NCBI GenBank assembly: GCA_947626285.1
Contig: CANQRR010000002.1
Location: 1 to 64,000 of the forward strand
Source of the DNA: an uncultured Lachnospiraceae bacterium
GTDB lineage: Bacteria; Bacillota; Clostridia; Lachnospirales; Lachnospiraceae
Reading direction: 5' to 3'
DNA: 64,000 bases
The position numbers and the translations under genes were made by a program. Below are positions 20,795-30,612 of the stretch, in pieces; the first letter of the stretch is position 1; each line of letters begins with the position of its first letter. The notes beneath the pieces are model-generated. The model had not been told where the DNA came from. It ran no database searches and saw only the letters and a list, made by a program, of their open reading frames with translations.

Positions 20795-20868
20795 TGTTTT
20801 GCGCGGATCCGGCTTTTTGATCCGGTGAGCGGTGAGCTCAGGCGTACGAAAAGGGAGGAGGAGGAACG

Positions 20869-23118
20869 TTGCGAAGGCTGATCCGGAGTCTGACAGGATA
20901 CATTCCGGGGGTGTTTCTGATCGCCGTGTTGCTGACCCTGCAGGTATTTTGCGATCTGCGGATTCCGAAATATACGGCGGACATCATCGACATTGGCATC
21001 GGGCAGAGCGGGATTGAGTCCCCGCTTGTCCCGGAGCTGAGCGGGACGGGCATGCAGCACCTTCTTCTTCTGATGACGCAGGAAGAACAGGAAACTGTGC
21101 TGTCCGGCTATGCGAAGGACGGAGAGCTCTATCGGAAGCAGAAACTGACGGCGGAGGAAGAGCAGGAGCTTGCGGAAGTGATGACCGCGCCGATGGTGGC
21201 GGTCTATGCGCTGAGTACGGATGGGGCAGATTACGAGGAGGTATTGGGTGACCTGTATGTGCCGCGCGGGATGGACGTGTTCGGGATTCTGGGGATGCTG
21301 CCGGATGAGACAAGGCTGGAGCTTACGGAACCTGCGCGGGGACAGATCCGGCAGGTGCCGCAGGAGCTGATCACGCAGGCTGCCGTAAATTTTGTGCGCG
21401 AAGATATGCGCGCGCGCGGGATCAATGTGGACAGGCTGCAGAGACGGTACCTGTTGAAAAAGGGGTTCGCGATGATCCTGGCTGTGGTCTGTGCCATGTT
21501 TTTTGCCGCGATGGCGGCGGCGCTTGCCTCCCGGATCAGCGTCAGCTGCGCAGGGCGGCTGCGGCAGGAACTGTTTGAACGAACGCTTTCTTTTGGAGAG
21601 ACGGAAAGTGGAAAATATTCTGTCTCCGCGCTTGTCTCGCGCGCCACGGGAGACGTCCGTCAGGTGCAGCAGATGTTGTCCGTGTTTTTCCGCATGGTGC
21701 TGTACGCGCTTCTGCTCGGTGCCGGCGCGGTCTTGGGCATGGTCCTGCTGAACCGGGAATTCGGGCGGCTTGCGTGTGTCGTCCTGCTGTTTGCGCTTTT
21801 GCTGACGGCAGGGGGTGTTTTCCTTGCGCTGCCCAGGTATCGGGCGCTGCGGGAGCATTCGGATCGGATCGCGCGGACGGCGCGTGAGAATGTGCAGGGG
21901 ATGATGACCATGCGCATGTTCGGAGCACAGGAGAGGGAAAAGGAGCGGCTGTGCCGGGAGAGCAGAGAGCTGATGCGGCAGACGGTCCGCGCGGGACGGC
22001 TGACTTCCATGGCGCTGCCGCTTTTGCTTCTGCTCATGGATGCCGCCGTGCTTCTGGCGGCACAAAGAGGCGCGGTCGGGATCAATGAGGGCAGCCTGCT
22101 CTCCGGCGGGCTGGTGGCAGGGATCCAGTATATGATGATGGAAGTCAACGCGTTCGTGACCCTGGCGGCCTTTTTTGCCGATCTGCCGGCGGGAGTTTCC
22201 GCGGCGGCACGGATCGAAGAACTGCTGGATGCCCCGCGGCGGGAAAGAGCCGGAAAGTCGTCTTCGGACCGCGGCGTGGAATCAGACCGGGGTATTCTGC
22301 GTCCGGCTCCGGCGCTTGAGTTTTGCGGGGTGTCCTGCACCTATCCGGAGCAGAGCGAACCGGTGCTGCAGAACGTCTCTTTTGCGGTTGATTACGGGGA
22401 GAAGGTCGCGCTGGTTGGCGGAATGGGAAGCGGAAAGACGACGTTGCTCGCGATGGCCTCCGCGCTCCTTGCACCGACGGCGGGCGAGGTCCGGATCGAC
22501 GGAAAGGCAGCGGCTGCCTGTGAGCCAGAAGAGCGGAGTGGAAAGATCGGCTATGTCCCGCAGGCAGCGTTTCTGTTTTCGGGTACGGTCGCGTCGAATC
22601 TGCGCCTTGGGAGGCCGGACGCCGCGCAGGAGGAACTGTGGTCGGCGCTTCGGACCGCGCAGGCGGAGGAGTTTGTCCGCGAGAGTGGCAAAGGAACGGA
22701 GATGGAGATCGCGCCGGGCGGAGAAAATCTGTCGGGCGGACAGAGACAGCGCCTGACGATCGCGCGAGTCCTGGTCGGTTCCCGGCAGATCTATCTGTTT
22801 GACGATTGTTTTTCCGCGCTGGACGCGGATACGGATGCGCGGCTTCAGGCAGCGCTGACTCAGAGGACGAAAGGCGCCGCGGTGCTCGTGGCGGATCAGC
22901 AGATCCGCCGTATCATGGACGCGGACAGGATCGTTGTACTCGACGGCGGACAGGTCGTCGGTATGGGGAGACATGAAGAGCTGATGCGAAACTGCGAGGT
23001 ATATCGGCAGATCGCGCTGTCGCAGGAGACGGCGGAAAAAGCAGACGGGGCAGAGGACAGGAATGAGTTTCGCCCGGGCAGACCGCGGGACAGATCGGAG
23101 GGCCGTAAGAATGTGTGA
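20869..23118 (+). CDS. ABC exporter half-transporter (subunit 1; TTG start)
   Basis: TM domain plus NBD with GGMGSGKTT, LSGGQRQRLTIARVL. GGAGGAGGAA precedes TTG. Confidence 0.88.
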   Translation: MRRLIRSLTGYIPGVFLIAVLLTLQVFCDLRIPKYTADIIDIGIGQSGIESPLVPELSGTGMQHLLLLMTQEEQETVLSGYAKDGELYRKQKLTAEEEQELAEVMTAPMVAVYALSTDGADYEEVLGDLYVPRGMDVFGILGMLPDETRLELTEPARGQIRQVPQELITQAAVNFVREDMRARGINVDRLQRRYLLKKGFAMILAVVCAMFFAAMAAALASRISVSCAGRLRQELFERTLSFGETESGKYSVSALVSRATGDVRQVQQMLSVFFRMVLYALLLGAGAVLGMVLLNREFGRLACVVLLFALLLTAGGVFLALPRYRALREHSDRIARTARENVQGMMTMRMFGAQEREKERLCRESRELMRQTVRAGRLTSMALPLLLLLMDAAVLLAAQRGAVGINEGSLLSGGLVAGIQYMMMEVNAFVTLAAFFADLPAGVSAAARIEELLDAPRRERAGKSSSDRGVESDRGILRPAPALEFCGVSCTYPEQSEPVLQNVSFAVDYGEKVALVGGMGSGKTTLLAMASALLAPTAGEVRIDGKAAAACEPEERSGKIGYVPQAAFLFSGTVASNLRLGRPDAAQEELWSALRTAQAEEFVRESGKGTEMEIAPGGENLSGGQRQRLTIARVLVGSRQIYLFDDCFSALDADTDARLQAALTQRTKGAAVLVADQQIRRIMDADRIVVLDGGQVVGMGRHEELMRNCEVYRQIALSQETAEKADGAEDRNEFRPGRPRDRSEGRKNV

Positions 23119-24808
23119 GATCAGACTTTGGAGCTATCTGAAAAAATATCGGCTGCGCTTTCTGCTAATTTTTGTCTGCACGGCAGCGGCAGCCGGACTG
23201 TCTGCCGTGGGGCCGCTGCTGCTCGGGAACGCGACGACGGTGATCTTTGACGGAATTATGTCGAAACTAAACGGTACAGGACGGATGGATCTCGATGCGG
23301 TCGCGCGCATTTTAAAGACGGCTCTGGCGCTGTACCTGCTCAGCACTTTGTTCGCGGCTGCGGGCAGCCGGATGACATCCCAAATTGAGGGTGAGCTGGC
23401 GCACCGTCTCAGATGCGCGGCGGCCGGAAAGCTCCACTTGCTCCCGGCGCAGTACTATGAAGAACATGCGGAGGGGGAGACGACAGCCTGTATCACGGAA
23501 GATGCACAGACGATCGGGCGGGATCTTGCGCAGGGCTTCTGGCAGTTGTCGACGGCAGTCATGACGATCGGCGGTATACTGATCGTGCTGCTCTGTCTGA
23601 GTCCGGCGCTGGCGGCGTGTGCGGCGCTGATCGTTCCGTTGTCGTGGGGCGCGCTGTGGCTGATGGCGGGGAGAGCAGAGAAATACGTCGTTCGATATCG
23701 GACGCTTCGGGCGGGCGCGGACGCGAAGATTGAAGAATACTATACGGGACGCGGCGTCATCAAAGCCTTTGGACAGGAGAGGGAGGCGGCAGAAGCGTTT
23801 CGCAGGGATGAGCGGGAGCTGTTGCAGGCGGCGTGGAAGGCGGATCTTTGTTCCGGGGCAATGCCGCTCGTCATGCAGCTGTTCGGAAATGTGGGCTATG
23901 TCCTGGCTGCGCTGATCGGAGGGACACTGGCGTTTGCCGGAGGACTGCAGGTCGGCGGGATACAGACGTACATTCATTCGATCAGAAATCTGATCGATCC
24001 GATCCGTCAGACTGCGCAGTCCGTGGCGATGCTCCAGACGGCGAAAGCGGCGTGGGAGAGGATGCGGGCGTTTCTCGGGGAGCCGGAGGAGACAGATCTC
24101 CTGCAGGAGAGTGCGGACAAGGTACATGATGCAGACGAAGCGGGTGAAGCGACGGACGACCGCCTGCGCAGCCGGGGAGAGATCCGCTTTTCGCACGTCT
24201 CGTTTGGCTACGGGGAGGACTATGTGCTGCGCGATTTTTCAGCGGTGATCGCGCCGGGACAGAAGGCTGCGGTCATGGGTATAAGCGGCGTGGGAAAGAC
24301 GACGCTGGTCAAACTGCTGTTGCGGTTTTACGATTGCCGGGAGGGAAAGATCTATGTGGACGGCAGGGATATCCGGGCGTATCCCCTTTCGGAGCTCAGA
24401 AGGCGTTTTGGTGTTGTCATGCAGGACATCTGGTTGTTCCGGGGAACGATAGCGGACAATATCCGTTATGGCTGGCCGGAAGCTTCAATGGAGGAGATAC
24501 GCAAGGCGGCGCGAGCGGCGTCGGCGGATGCGTTTATATGCGCTCTGCCCAAGGGCTATGAGACTGTGATCGATGAGGAGTCGGGCGGCCTTTCCAGAGG
24601 GCAGAGGCAGCTCATTGCGATCGCGCGGGCGTTCCTCGCGGATCCGGAGATCCTGATCCTCGACGAGGCGACGAGCGCGGTTGATTCGAAGACGGAGCGG
24701 CAGATCCAGACGGCGCTGCAGACCCTGATGAAAGACCGCAGCTGCCTGATCATCGCGCACCGTTCGTCGACGATCGGCGGCGCGGACCTGGTACTTCAGG
24801 TGGAGTGA
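23111..24808 (+). CDS. ABC exporter half-transporter (subunit 2)
   Basis: TM domain plus NBD GISGVGKTT, LSRGQRQLIAIARAFL, LDEATSAVD; start overlaps the preceding gene by 8 nt. Confidence 0.9.
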   Translation: MCEIRLWSYLKKYRLRFLLIFVCTAAAAGLSAVGPLLLGNATTVIFDGIMSKLNGTGRMDLDAVARILKTALALYLLSTLFAAAGSRMTSQIEGELAHRLRCAAAGKLHLLPAQYYEEHAEGETTACITEDAQTIGRDLAQGFWQLSTAVMTIGGILIVLLCLSPALAACAALIVPLSWGALWLMAGRAEKYVVRYRTLRAGADAKIEEYYTGRGVIKAFGQEREAAEAFRRDERELLQAAWKADLCSGAMPLVMQLFGNVGYVLAALIGGTLAFAGGLQVGGIQTYIHSIRNLIDPIRQTAQSVAMLQTAKAAWERMRAFLGEPEETDLLQESADKVHDADEAGEATDDRLRSRGEIRFSHVSFGYGEDYVLRDFSAVIAPGQKAAVMGISGVGKTTLVKLLLRFYDCREGKIYVDGRDIRAYPLSELRRRFGVVMQDIWLFRGTIADNIRYGWPEASMEEIRKAARAASADAFICALPKGYETVIDEESGGLSRGQRQLIAIARAFLADPEILILDEATSAVDSKTERQIQTALQTLMKDRSCLIIAHRSSTIGGADLVLQVE

Positions 24809-24883
24809 GCCGGGCAGGAATCCTGTGGTTGACAAATCTTTCGTTCGATGTTACAGTTTCTCAGGAAAGGGAGAGTGCAGATC

Positions 24884-26557
24884 ATGATGAATTATAGAAA
24901 GTATACGCGACAGTATTTTATGCCTCCGACGCCGAGCATGAAGTGGGCGGAGAAAGAGTATGTGGATCACGCGCCGGTCTGGTGCAGCGTGGACCTGCGC
25001 GACGGCAATCAGGCGCTGGTCGTGCCGATGTCTCTGGAGCAGAAGATCAAGTTTTTTAAGCTGCTGGTCGAGGTTGGCTTTAAGGAGATCGAAGTCGGTT
25101 TCCCGGCTGCGTCCGACACGGAGTATCAGTTCCTGCGCAAGTTAATAGAGGATAATCTGATCCCGGACGACGTGACGGTGCAGGTGCTGACGCAGGCGAG
25201 AGAGCACATCATCCGAAAGACGTTTGAGGCGCTGAAGGGCGCGAAGAACGCGATCGTCCATGTCTACAATTCGACGTCCCTGGCACAGCGCGAACAGGTG
25301 TTCGGCAAGTCGAAGGAGGAGATCCTGCAGATCGCCGTGGACGGAGCGAAGCTTCTGAAGGAGCTCACCGAGGAAGAGGGAGCGGGCTATCGCTTTGAGT
25401 ACAGCCCGGAGAGTTTTACCGGCACGGAAGTGGACTACGCGGTGGAGGTCTGTAACGCGGTACTGGATGTCTGGCAGCCGACGGCTGACCGCAAGGCGAT
25501 CATCAATTTGCCGAGCACGGTGCAGATGTCGATGCCGCACGTCTACGCGAGCCAGATCGAGTATGTGAACGAACATCTGAATTATCGTGAGAACGTGGTT
25601 CTTTCCCTGCATCCGCACAACGACCGCGGTTCGGGCATCTCGGACGCGGAGATGGGCATGCTCGCGGGCGCGGACCGCATCGAGGGCACGCTGTTCGGCA
25701 ACGGCGAGCGCACCGGCAATGTGGATATCGTGACGCTGGCGCTCAATATGTACGCGCAGGGCGTCGATCCGGAGCTCAACTTTACAAATATGACGGATGT
25801 GACGGAGAAGTATGAGGAATATACCGGGATGAAGGTGGACGAGAGAAGCCCGTACAGCGGCGCGCTTGTCTTCGCGGCGTTCTCCGGATCGCATCAGGAC
25901 GCGATCGCGAAGGGCATGAAGTACCGCGAGGAGCGCAACTGCGAGACCTGGACGGTGCCGTATCTGCCAATCGACCCGACGGATATCGGGCGCTCCTACG
26001 ACGCGGACGTCATCCGCATCAACAGCCAGTCCGGCAAGGGCGGCGTAGGCTACATCTTGGAGCAGCATTTCGGCCTGAAGCTGCCGAAGAAGATGCGCGA
26101 GGCGATGGGCTACATCGCGAAGGGCGTCTCTGACGAGCTGCACAAGGAGCTGCAGCCGGAGGAGATCTTCGAGCTCTACAAGGAGAAGTTCGAGAACATC
26201 ACCGAGCCGTACAAGATCGAGGAGGTACACTTCAAGCAGCACAACGGCATCATCGCCGAGGTGACCGCGACTTACGAGGGTAAGAAGAGTGTGATCGTCG
26301 CGTCCGGCAACGGCCGCCTGAACGCGGTGAGCAACGCGATGAAGCGACATTTCCGCTTGGAGTACGACCTCGTGACTTACGAGGAGCACGCGCTGGAGCA
26401 GAGTTCGAGTTCACGCGCGATCGCTTACGTCGGCATCCGCGACAAGAGCGGAAAGATCCATTTCGGTTCCGGCGTGGACGTGGATATCATCAAGGCGTCG
26501 ATCGACGCGCTGCTGACTGCGATCAACCACATGACGACCGCACACGCGAAAGCGTAA
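24884..26557 (+). CDS. leuA: 2-isopropylmalate synthase
   Basis: RDGNQALVVPMSLEQKIKFFKLLVEVGFKEIEVGFPAAS, LHPHNDRGSGISDAEMGMLAGADRIEGTLFGNGERTGNVDIVTLA, C-terminal regulatory domain. Confidence 0.95.
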   Translation: MMNYRKYTRQYFMPPTPSMKWAEKEYVDHAPVWCSVDLRDGNQALVVPMSLEQKIKFFKLLVEVGFKEIEVGFPAASDTEYQFLRKLIEDNLIPDDVTVQVLTQAREHIIRKTFEALKGAKNAIVHVYNSTSLAQREQVFGKSKEEILQIAVDGAKLLKELTEEEGAGYRFEYSPESFTGTEVDYAVEVCNAVLDVWQPTADRKAIINLPSTVQMSMPHVYASQIEYVNEHLNYRENVVLSLHPHNDRGSGISDAEMGMLAGADRIEGTLFGNGERTGNVDIVTLALNMYAQGVDPELNFTNMTDVTEKYEEYTGMKVDERSPYSGALVFAAFSGSHQDAIAKGMKYREERNCETWTVPYLPIDPTDIGRSYDADVIRINSQSGKGGVGYILEQHFGLKLPKKMREAMGYIAKGVSDELHKELQPEEIFELYKEKFENITEPYKIEEVHFKQHNGIIAEVTATYEGKKSVIVASGNGRLNAVSNAMKRHFRLEYDLVTYEEHALEQSSSSRAIAYVGIRDKSGKIHFGSGVDVDIIKASIDALLTAINHMTTAHAKA

Positions 26558-26605
26558 GCCGGCATCGGCTGAACAGAGATACGGAAACCGACATTCAGGT
26601 TTGAA

Positions 26606-26665
26606 GGCAGGGCATTTTCGGAAGAACTTCGCAAGGGTACTTCCGGAGCTGTCCTGTCTTTTTGC
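26606..26665 (+). terminator. Rho-independent terminator downstream of leuA
   Basis: Hairpin ggcagggc..ttcggaag...cttccgga..gtcctgtc followed by TTTTT. Confidence 0.6.
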
Positions 26666-26764
26666 ATTATCATCGGAACATTCGGATGAACGACGAGAAA
26701 ATAGCCTGTTTTTTGGACAATGTATACAAAAGAAAGAAATGTTTCCTTCTGTATAAGAATATAA

Positions 26765-26793
26765 TTGACAATAAAATGTATTAGTTGTATACT
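26765..26793 (+). promoter_or_regulatory. Consensus sigma-A promoter TTGACA-N17-TATACT
   Basis: -35 at 26765-26770, -10 at 26788-26793, upstream of the binding-protein gene. Confidence 0.8.
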
Positions 26794-26854
26794 AAATTAC
26801 GAAATATTGCGGCGCGAAAGCGCTGCGAAAAATAACATACAGGAGGTAGCATCT

Positions 26855-28111
26855 ATGAAATTAAGAAAAGCAATGGCAGTTGTTCTCTCGGCGGCAATGG
26901 CAGTCTCTTCCGCGATGGTCGTAAGCGCGGATGAGGGGCCGGTTACCCTGACGCTCTGGGGCGCTGAGGAGGATCAGACCCTGCTCGGCGAGCTGGTAGA
27001 TGAGTTCAAGGCGGCGTATCCGGATCAGGAATTTGACATTTCGATCGGCGTCGAGTCCGAGTCCACCGCGAAGGACACGATCCTCACGGACCCGGAGGCT
27101 GCTGCGGATGTGTTCGCGTTCGCGAGCGATCAGATCTTTGATCTGGTAAACGCAGGCGCTCTTCTGAATCTCGAGGACTTCGGCGAGGTCCTTCAGATGG
27201 CGGGAAAGACGCTGGACGATGTGAAGGCTGCGAACGTGGCGGGCTCTGTGGAAGCGGCTACGGTGGACGGAAGCCTGTACGCGTTTCCGCGCGCGGCAGA
27301 CAACGGATACTTCCTTTACTATGATTCCTCCGTTCTCTCCGAGGACGACATCGCATCCTGGGACAGCCTTCTGGCTGCTGCCGATGCGGCGGGCAAGAAG
27401 GTCGGCATGACCTTTGCATCCGGCTGGTACAATGCTTCCTTCTTCTACGGCGCGGGCTTCACGACCGGCCTGAATGAGGACGGCACCACGGCGATCGACT
27501 GGAACGGCACCAGCGCGGACGGTTACACGGGCGTTGACGTTGTAAAGGGCATGATCGGCATCGCATCGAGCCCGGCGTTCATGGCGATCGCGGACGGCGA
27601 CATCACGAACCAGATCGCGGGCGGACAGCTCTGTGCGGTAGTGTCCGGTACCTGGGATGCGATCGCTGCGCAGGAAGCGTTCGGCGACGGCTATGCGGCG
27701 ACCAAGCTCCCGACCTTCACGGTTGGCGATACGCAGGTGCAGCAGGGCTCTGTGGCGGGCTACAAGTTCGTCGGCGTGAACGGTTTCTCTGAGAACTCCG
27801 GATGGGCTGTGCTTCTGGCTGAGTTCATCACGAACGAGGCTTCTCAGCAGAAGTTCTTCGATCAGCGCGAGAGCGGCCCGAGCAACAACAATGTTCTGGC
27901 ATCTGACGCAGTCTCCGCGAATCTGGCGATGGCAGCGCTCGGCAAGCAGGCTGAGTTCGGCGTTGCGCAGAACGTGGGCGGCAAGTTCTGGGATCCGTCG
28001 GCTACCTTCGGCGAGATGATCGCGCAGGGCAATCTGTCCGTGGACGACGACGCGGCGATCCAGGAAGCTCTGGATACTTTGGTAGAGGGCGTCACGGCTC
28101 CGGTGGAGTAA
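26855..28111 (+). CDS. Maltose-type sugar ABC transporter binding protein
   Basis: Signal peptide MKLRKAMAVVLSAAMAVSSAMVVSA; VTLTLWGAEEDQTLLGELVDEF. Confidence 0.9.
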   Translation: MKLRKAMAVVLSAAMAVSSAMVVSADEGPVTLTLWGAEEDQTLLGELVDEFKAAYPDQEFDISIGVESESTAKDTILTDPEAAADVFAFASDQIFDLVNAGALLNLEDFGEVLQMAGKTLDDVKAANVAGSVEAATVDGSLYAFPRAADNGYFLYYDSSVLSEDDIASWDSLLAAADAAGKKVGMTFASGWYNASFFYGAGFTTGLNEDGTTAIDWNGTSADGYTGVDVVKGMIGIASSPAFMAIADGDITNQIAGGQLCAVVSGTWDAIAAQEAFGDGYAATKLPTFTVGDTQVQQGSVAGYKFVGVNGFSENSGWAVLLAEFITNEASQQKFFDQRESGPSNNNVLASDAVSANLAMAALGKQAEFGVAQNVGGKFWDPSATFGEMIAQGNLSVDDDAAIQEALDTLVEGVTAPVE

Positions 28112-28149
28112 GAGATCATAAGTAATACGGTCTGTATGTAAAGAATAAG

Positions 28150-28185
28150 GCAGGGCTGCCGCTTATCGGGCGGCGGTCCTGTTTT
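28150..28185 (+). terminator. Intercistronic hairpin between binding protein and permease genes
   Basis: CAGGGCTGCCGC-TTATCGG-GCGGCGGTCCTG then TTTT. Confidence 0.5.
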
Positions 28186-28276
28186 GACGCAGAGGAGCTT
28201 CCTGTGGACGACCTTTGCAGAAAATGCCGTGCGCGTGAATGTGCCGGGCATATTTTTTTAATAGTGGGAGGACTCT

Positions 28277-29734
28277 ATGGCAAGTCAGAAGAAAGGTGGG
28301 GCTATGTCCGCAGTCGGCGGCTTCTTTGGGGCGATCGGCGGGTTCTTTAAGGACTTCGGGGTCGCGTTTGCCAAAGGCGACATCTTTGTCAAGCTGTCTG
28401 TCCTGTGGATGGGTGCGGGTTATGCGCGCCGCAAACAGTACATAAAAGCGTTGATCATGACGGCGCTCGAAGCCGCGATCATCGCGTTTACCCTGACATT
28501 TGCGATGCAGTATGTGCCGAAGTTTGGCACTCTGGGAACGGTAGTGATGGAGCGTGTCTTCAACATGAAGACGATGAAGAGTGAGTTCAACGACTACGAC
28601 AACTCCTTCTCGATCCTGCTGTTCTCCCTGTTCAGCTTCGTGGTCTGGGCAGGAGCCTTTGTGATCTGGATGCGGAATGTCGTCAACGTCTACCGTCTCC
28701 AGCAGAAGGCGGAAGCGGGAGAGCATATCAATACGTTCCGCGAGGATATGCACTCCTACATTGAGGAGAAATTCCATATCACGCTGCTGACGCTTCCGGT
28801 GATCGGCATCACGGTGTTTACGTTTATCCCGATCCTGCTGCTGATCTTTGTCGCGTTCACGAACTACGACCAGCAGCACATGCCGCCGAGCGCACTGTTC
28901 ACCTGGGCAGGCTTTTCAAACTTCTTAAGCCTGTTCGGAGGCGGGCTGACGACGACGTTCAGCTACGCGTTCGTGCGCATCCTCGGCTGGACGCTCGTGT
29001 GGGCGTTCTTCGCGACGTTCACGACCTACATCGGCGGTATCCTTCTGTCTGTGCTGTTAAACAGTGCGAAGACGAGAGTGCCGAAGCTCTGGCGTACGCT
29101 GTTCATCATCACGATCGCGGTGCCGCAGTTCGTGTCGCTGCTGCTGGTGAGGAACTTCTTCTCAAACGGCGGTATCGTCAACACGATCTGCGCGAACATC
29201 GGACTGACCGGTTTCCTGCGCGACATCGGGCTCGTCTCGACGAGCTACATTCCGTTTTTGTCGGCTCCGGGCTGGGCGCACGTGATGATCATTCTGATCA
29301 ATATCTGGATTGGCGTGCCGTACCAGATGCTGATCGCGACGGGCGTTCTGATGAACCTGCCGTCCGATCAGGTGGAGAGCGCGCGCGTGGACGGCGCGAA
29401 GCCGTTCCAGATCTTTAAGAGCATCACGATGCCGTACATGCTCTTCGTGACAGGACCGGCGCTCGTGACCGATTTCGTCAAGAACATCAACAACTTCAAC
29501 GTCATCTACCTGCTGACTGAGGGCGTCTACACGACGACGAACCAGGCGATGGCGAATTCACAGGCGAAGGAGGTCGACCTTCTGGTGACCTGGCTGTTCC
29601 GATTGACGCAGGACTACTACAACTACAAGATGGCTTCGGCGATCGGTATCATCGTATTCATTATCTGTGCGGTTTTCACGCTGTTCGCGTTTAACCGCAT
29701 GATAGGAAACGGAAGAGAGGAGGATTACCAATAA
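28277..29734 (+). CDS. Sugar ABC transporter permease (MalF-like)
   Basis: Multiple TMs, EAA-like motif ESARVDGAKPFQIFKSITMP. Confidence 0.92.
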   Translation: MASQKKGGAMSAVGGFFGAIGGFFKDFGVAFAKGDIFVKLSVLWMGAGYARRKQYIKALIMTALEAAIIAFTLTFAMQYVPKFGTLGTVVMERVFNMKTMKSEFNDYDNSFSILLFSLFSFVVWAGAFVIWMRNVVNVYRLQQKAEAGEHINTFREDMHSYIEEKFHITLLTLPVIGITVFTFIPILLLIFVAFTNYDQQHMPPSALFTWAGFSNFLSLFGGGLTTTFSYAFVRILGWTLVWAFFATFTTYIGGILLSVLLNSAKTRVPKLWRTLFIITIAVPQFVSLLLVRNFFSNGGIVNTICANIGLTGFLRDIGLVSTSYIPFLSAPGWAHVMIILINIWIGVPYQMLIATGVLMNLPSDQVESARVDGAKPFQIFKSITMPYMLFVTGPALVTDFVKNINNFNVIYLLTEGVYTTTNQAMANSQAKEVDLLVTWLFRLTQDYYNYKMASAIGIIVFIICAVFTLFAFNRMIGNGREEDYQ

Positions 29735-30588
29735 TGAAAAAGATGAAAAGTAATCGTACCTCAAGCATTCTTTTGCACAATGCGCTGATCGCGGTGCTGG
29801 CGTTCATCTGGCTGATTCCGATCATCTGGCTGGTCTGCACGTCGTTCAGCGCCTATTCGGGAATGAACACAAGCACTTTTTTCCCGAAGGAGTGGAGTCT
29901 GATCCACTACCAGAAGCTGTTCCAGCCGGATACCGTACAGCAGTTCCCGCGCTGGTTCATGAACACCTTCATCATCGCGTGCTTCACGACCGTGATCTCC
30001 ACGGCGTTCGTGCTGATGGTGGCGTACGCGACCTCCGTGATGCGCTTTCCGATGAGAAAGCCCCTGATGAACATGGGCGTTATTCTGAACCTGTTCCCGG
30101 GCATGCTCTCCATGATCGCGGTGTACTTCGTATTGAAAACCTTCAACCTGACGAACAGCTACGCGGGTCTGATCATGGTCTACTCCGGGTCTGCAGGCCT
30201 TGGCTATCTGATTGCGAAAGGCTTCTTCGACACGATCCCGCGCGCGCTGTGCGAGGCGGCACGCATCGACGGCTGCAGCGAGGCGAGGATCTTCTCACAG
30301 ATCATCATTCCGATGAGCCGTCCGATCATCGTGTACACGGTCATCAGCAGTTTCCTGGGGCCATGGATGGACTTCGTGTTCGCGAAAATGATCCTGAACG
30401 CAGGTATCTCTGAGAACTATACGGTCGCGATCGGTCTGTACAAGATGCTCGACAAGAGCCTGATCAACAGCTACTTCACGATCTTCTGCTGCGGCGGCGT
30501 GCTCGTGTCGATCCCGATCTCCGTGCTGTTCTTCATCATGCAGAAGTTCTACGTGGAAGGCGTGACTGGAGGCGCGGTAAAGGGCTAA
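29734..30588 (+). CDS. Sugar ABC transporter permease (MalG-like)
   Basis: EAA-like motif CEAARIDGCSEARIFSQIIIP; C-terminal QKFYVEGVTGGAVKG; TAATG overlap with the previous gene. Confidence 0.93.
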   Translation: MKKMKSNRTSSILLHNALIAVLAFIWLIPIIWLVCTSFSAYSGMNTSTFFPKEWSLIHYQKLFQPDTVQQFPRWFMNTFIIACFTTVISTAFVLMVAYATSVMRFPMRKPLMNMGVILNLFPGMLSMIAVYFVLKTFNLTNSYAGLIMVYSGSAGLGYLIAKGFFDTIPRALCEAARIDGCSEARIFSQIIIPMSRPIIVYTVISSFLGPWMDFVFAKMILNAGISENYTVAIGLYKMLDKSLINSYFTIFCCGGVLVSIPISVLFFIMQKFYVEGVTGGAVKG

Positions 30589-30612
30589 AGAAACAGAAAG
30601 GAAAAGACGACT

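Noticed and set aside
20767-22065. 432-aa minus-strand ORF opposite the ABC exporter
   Set aside because: Shadow of a clear ABC half-transporter; no recognisable domain and no RBS.
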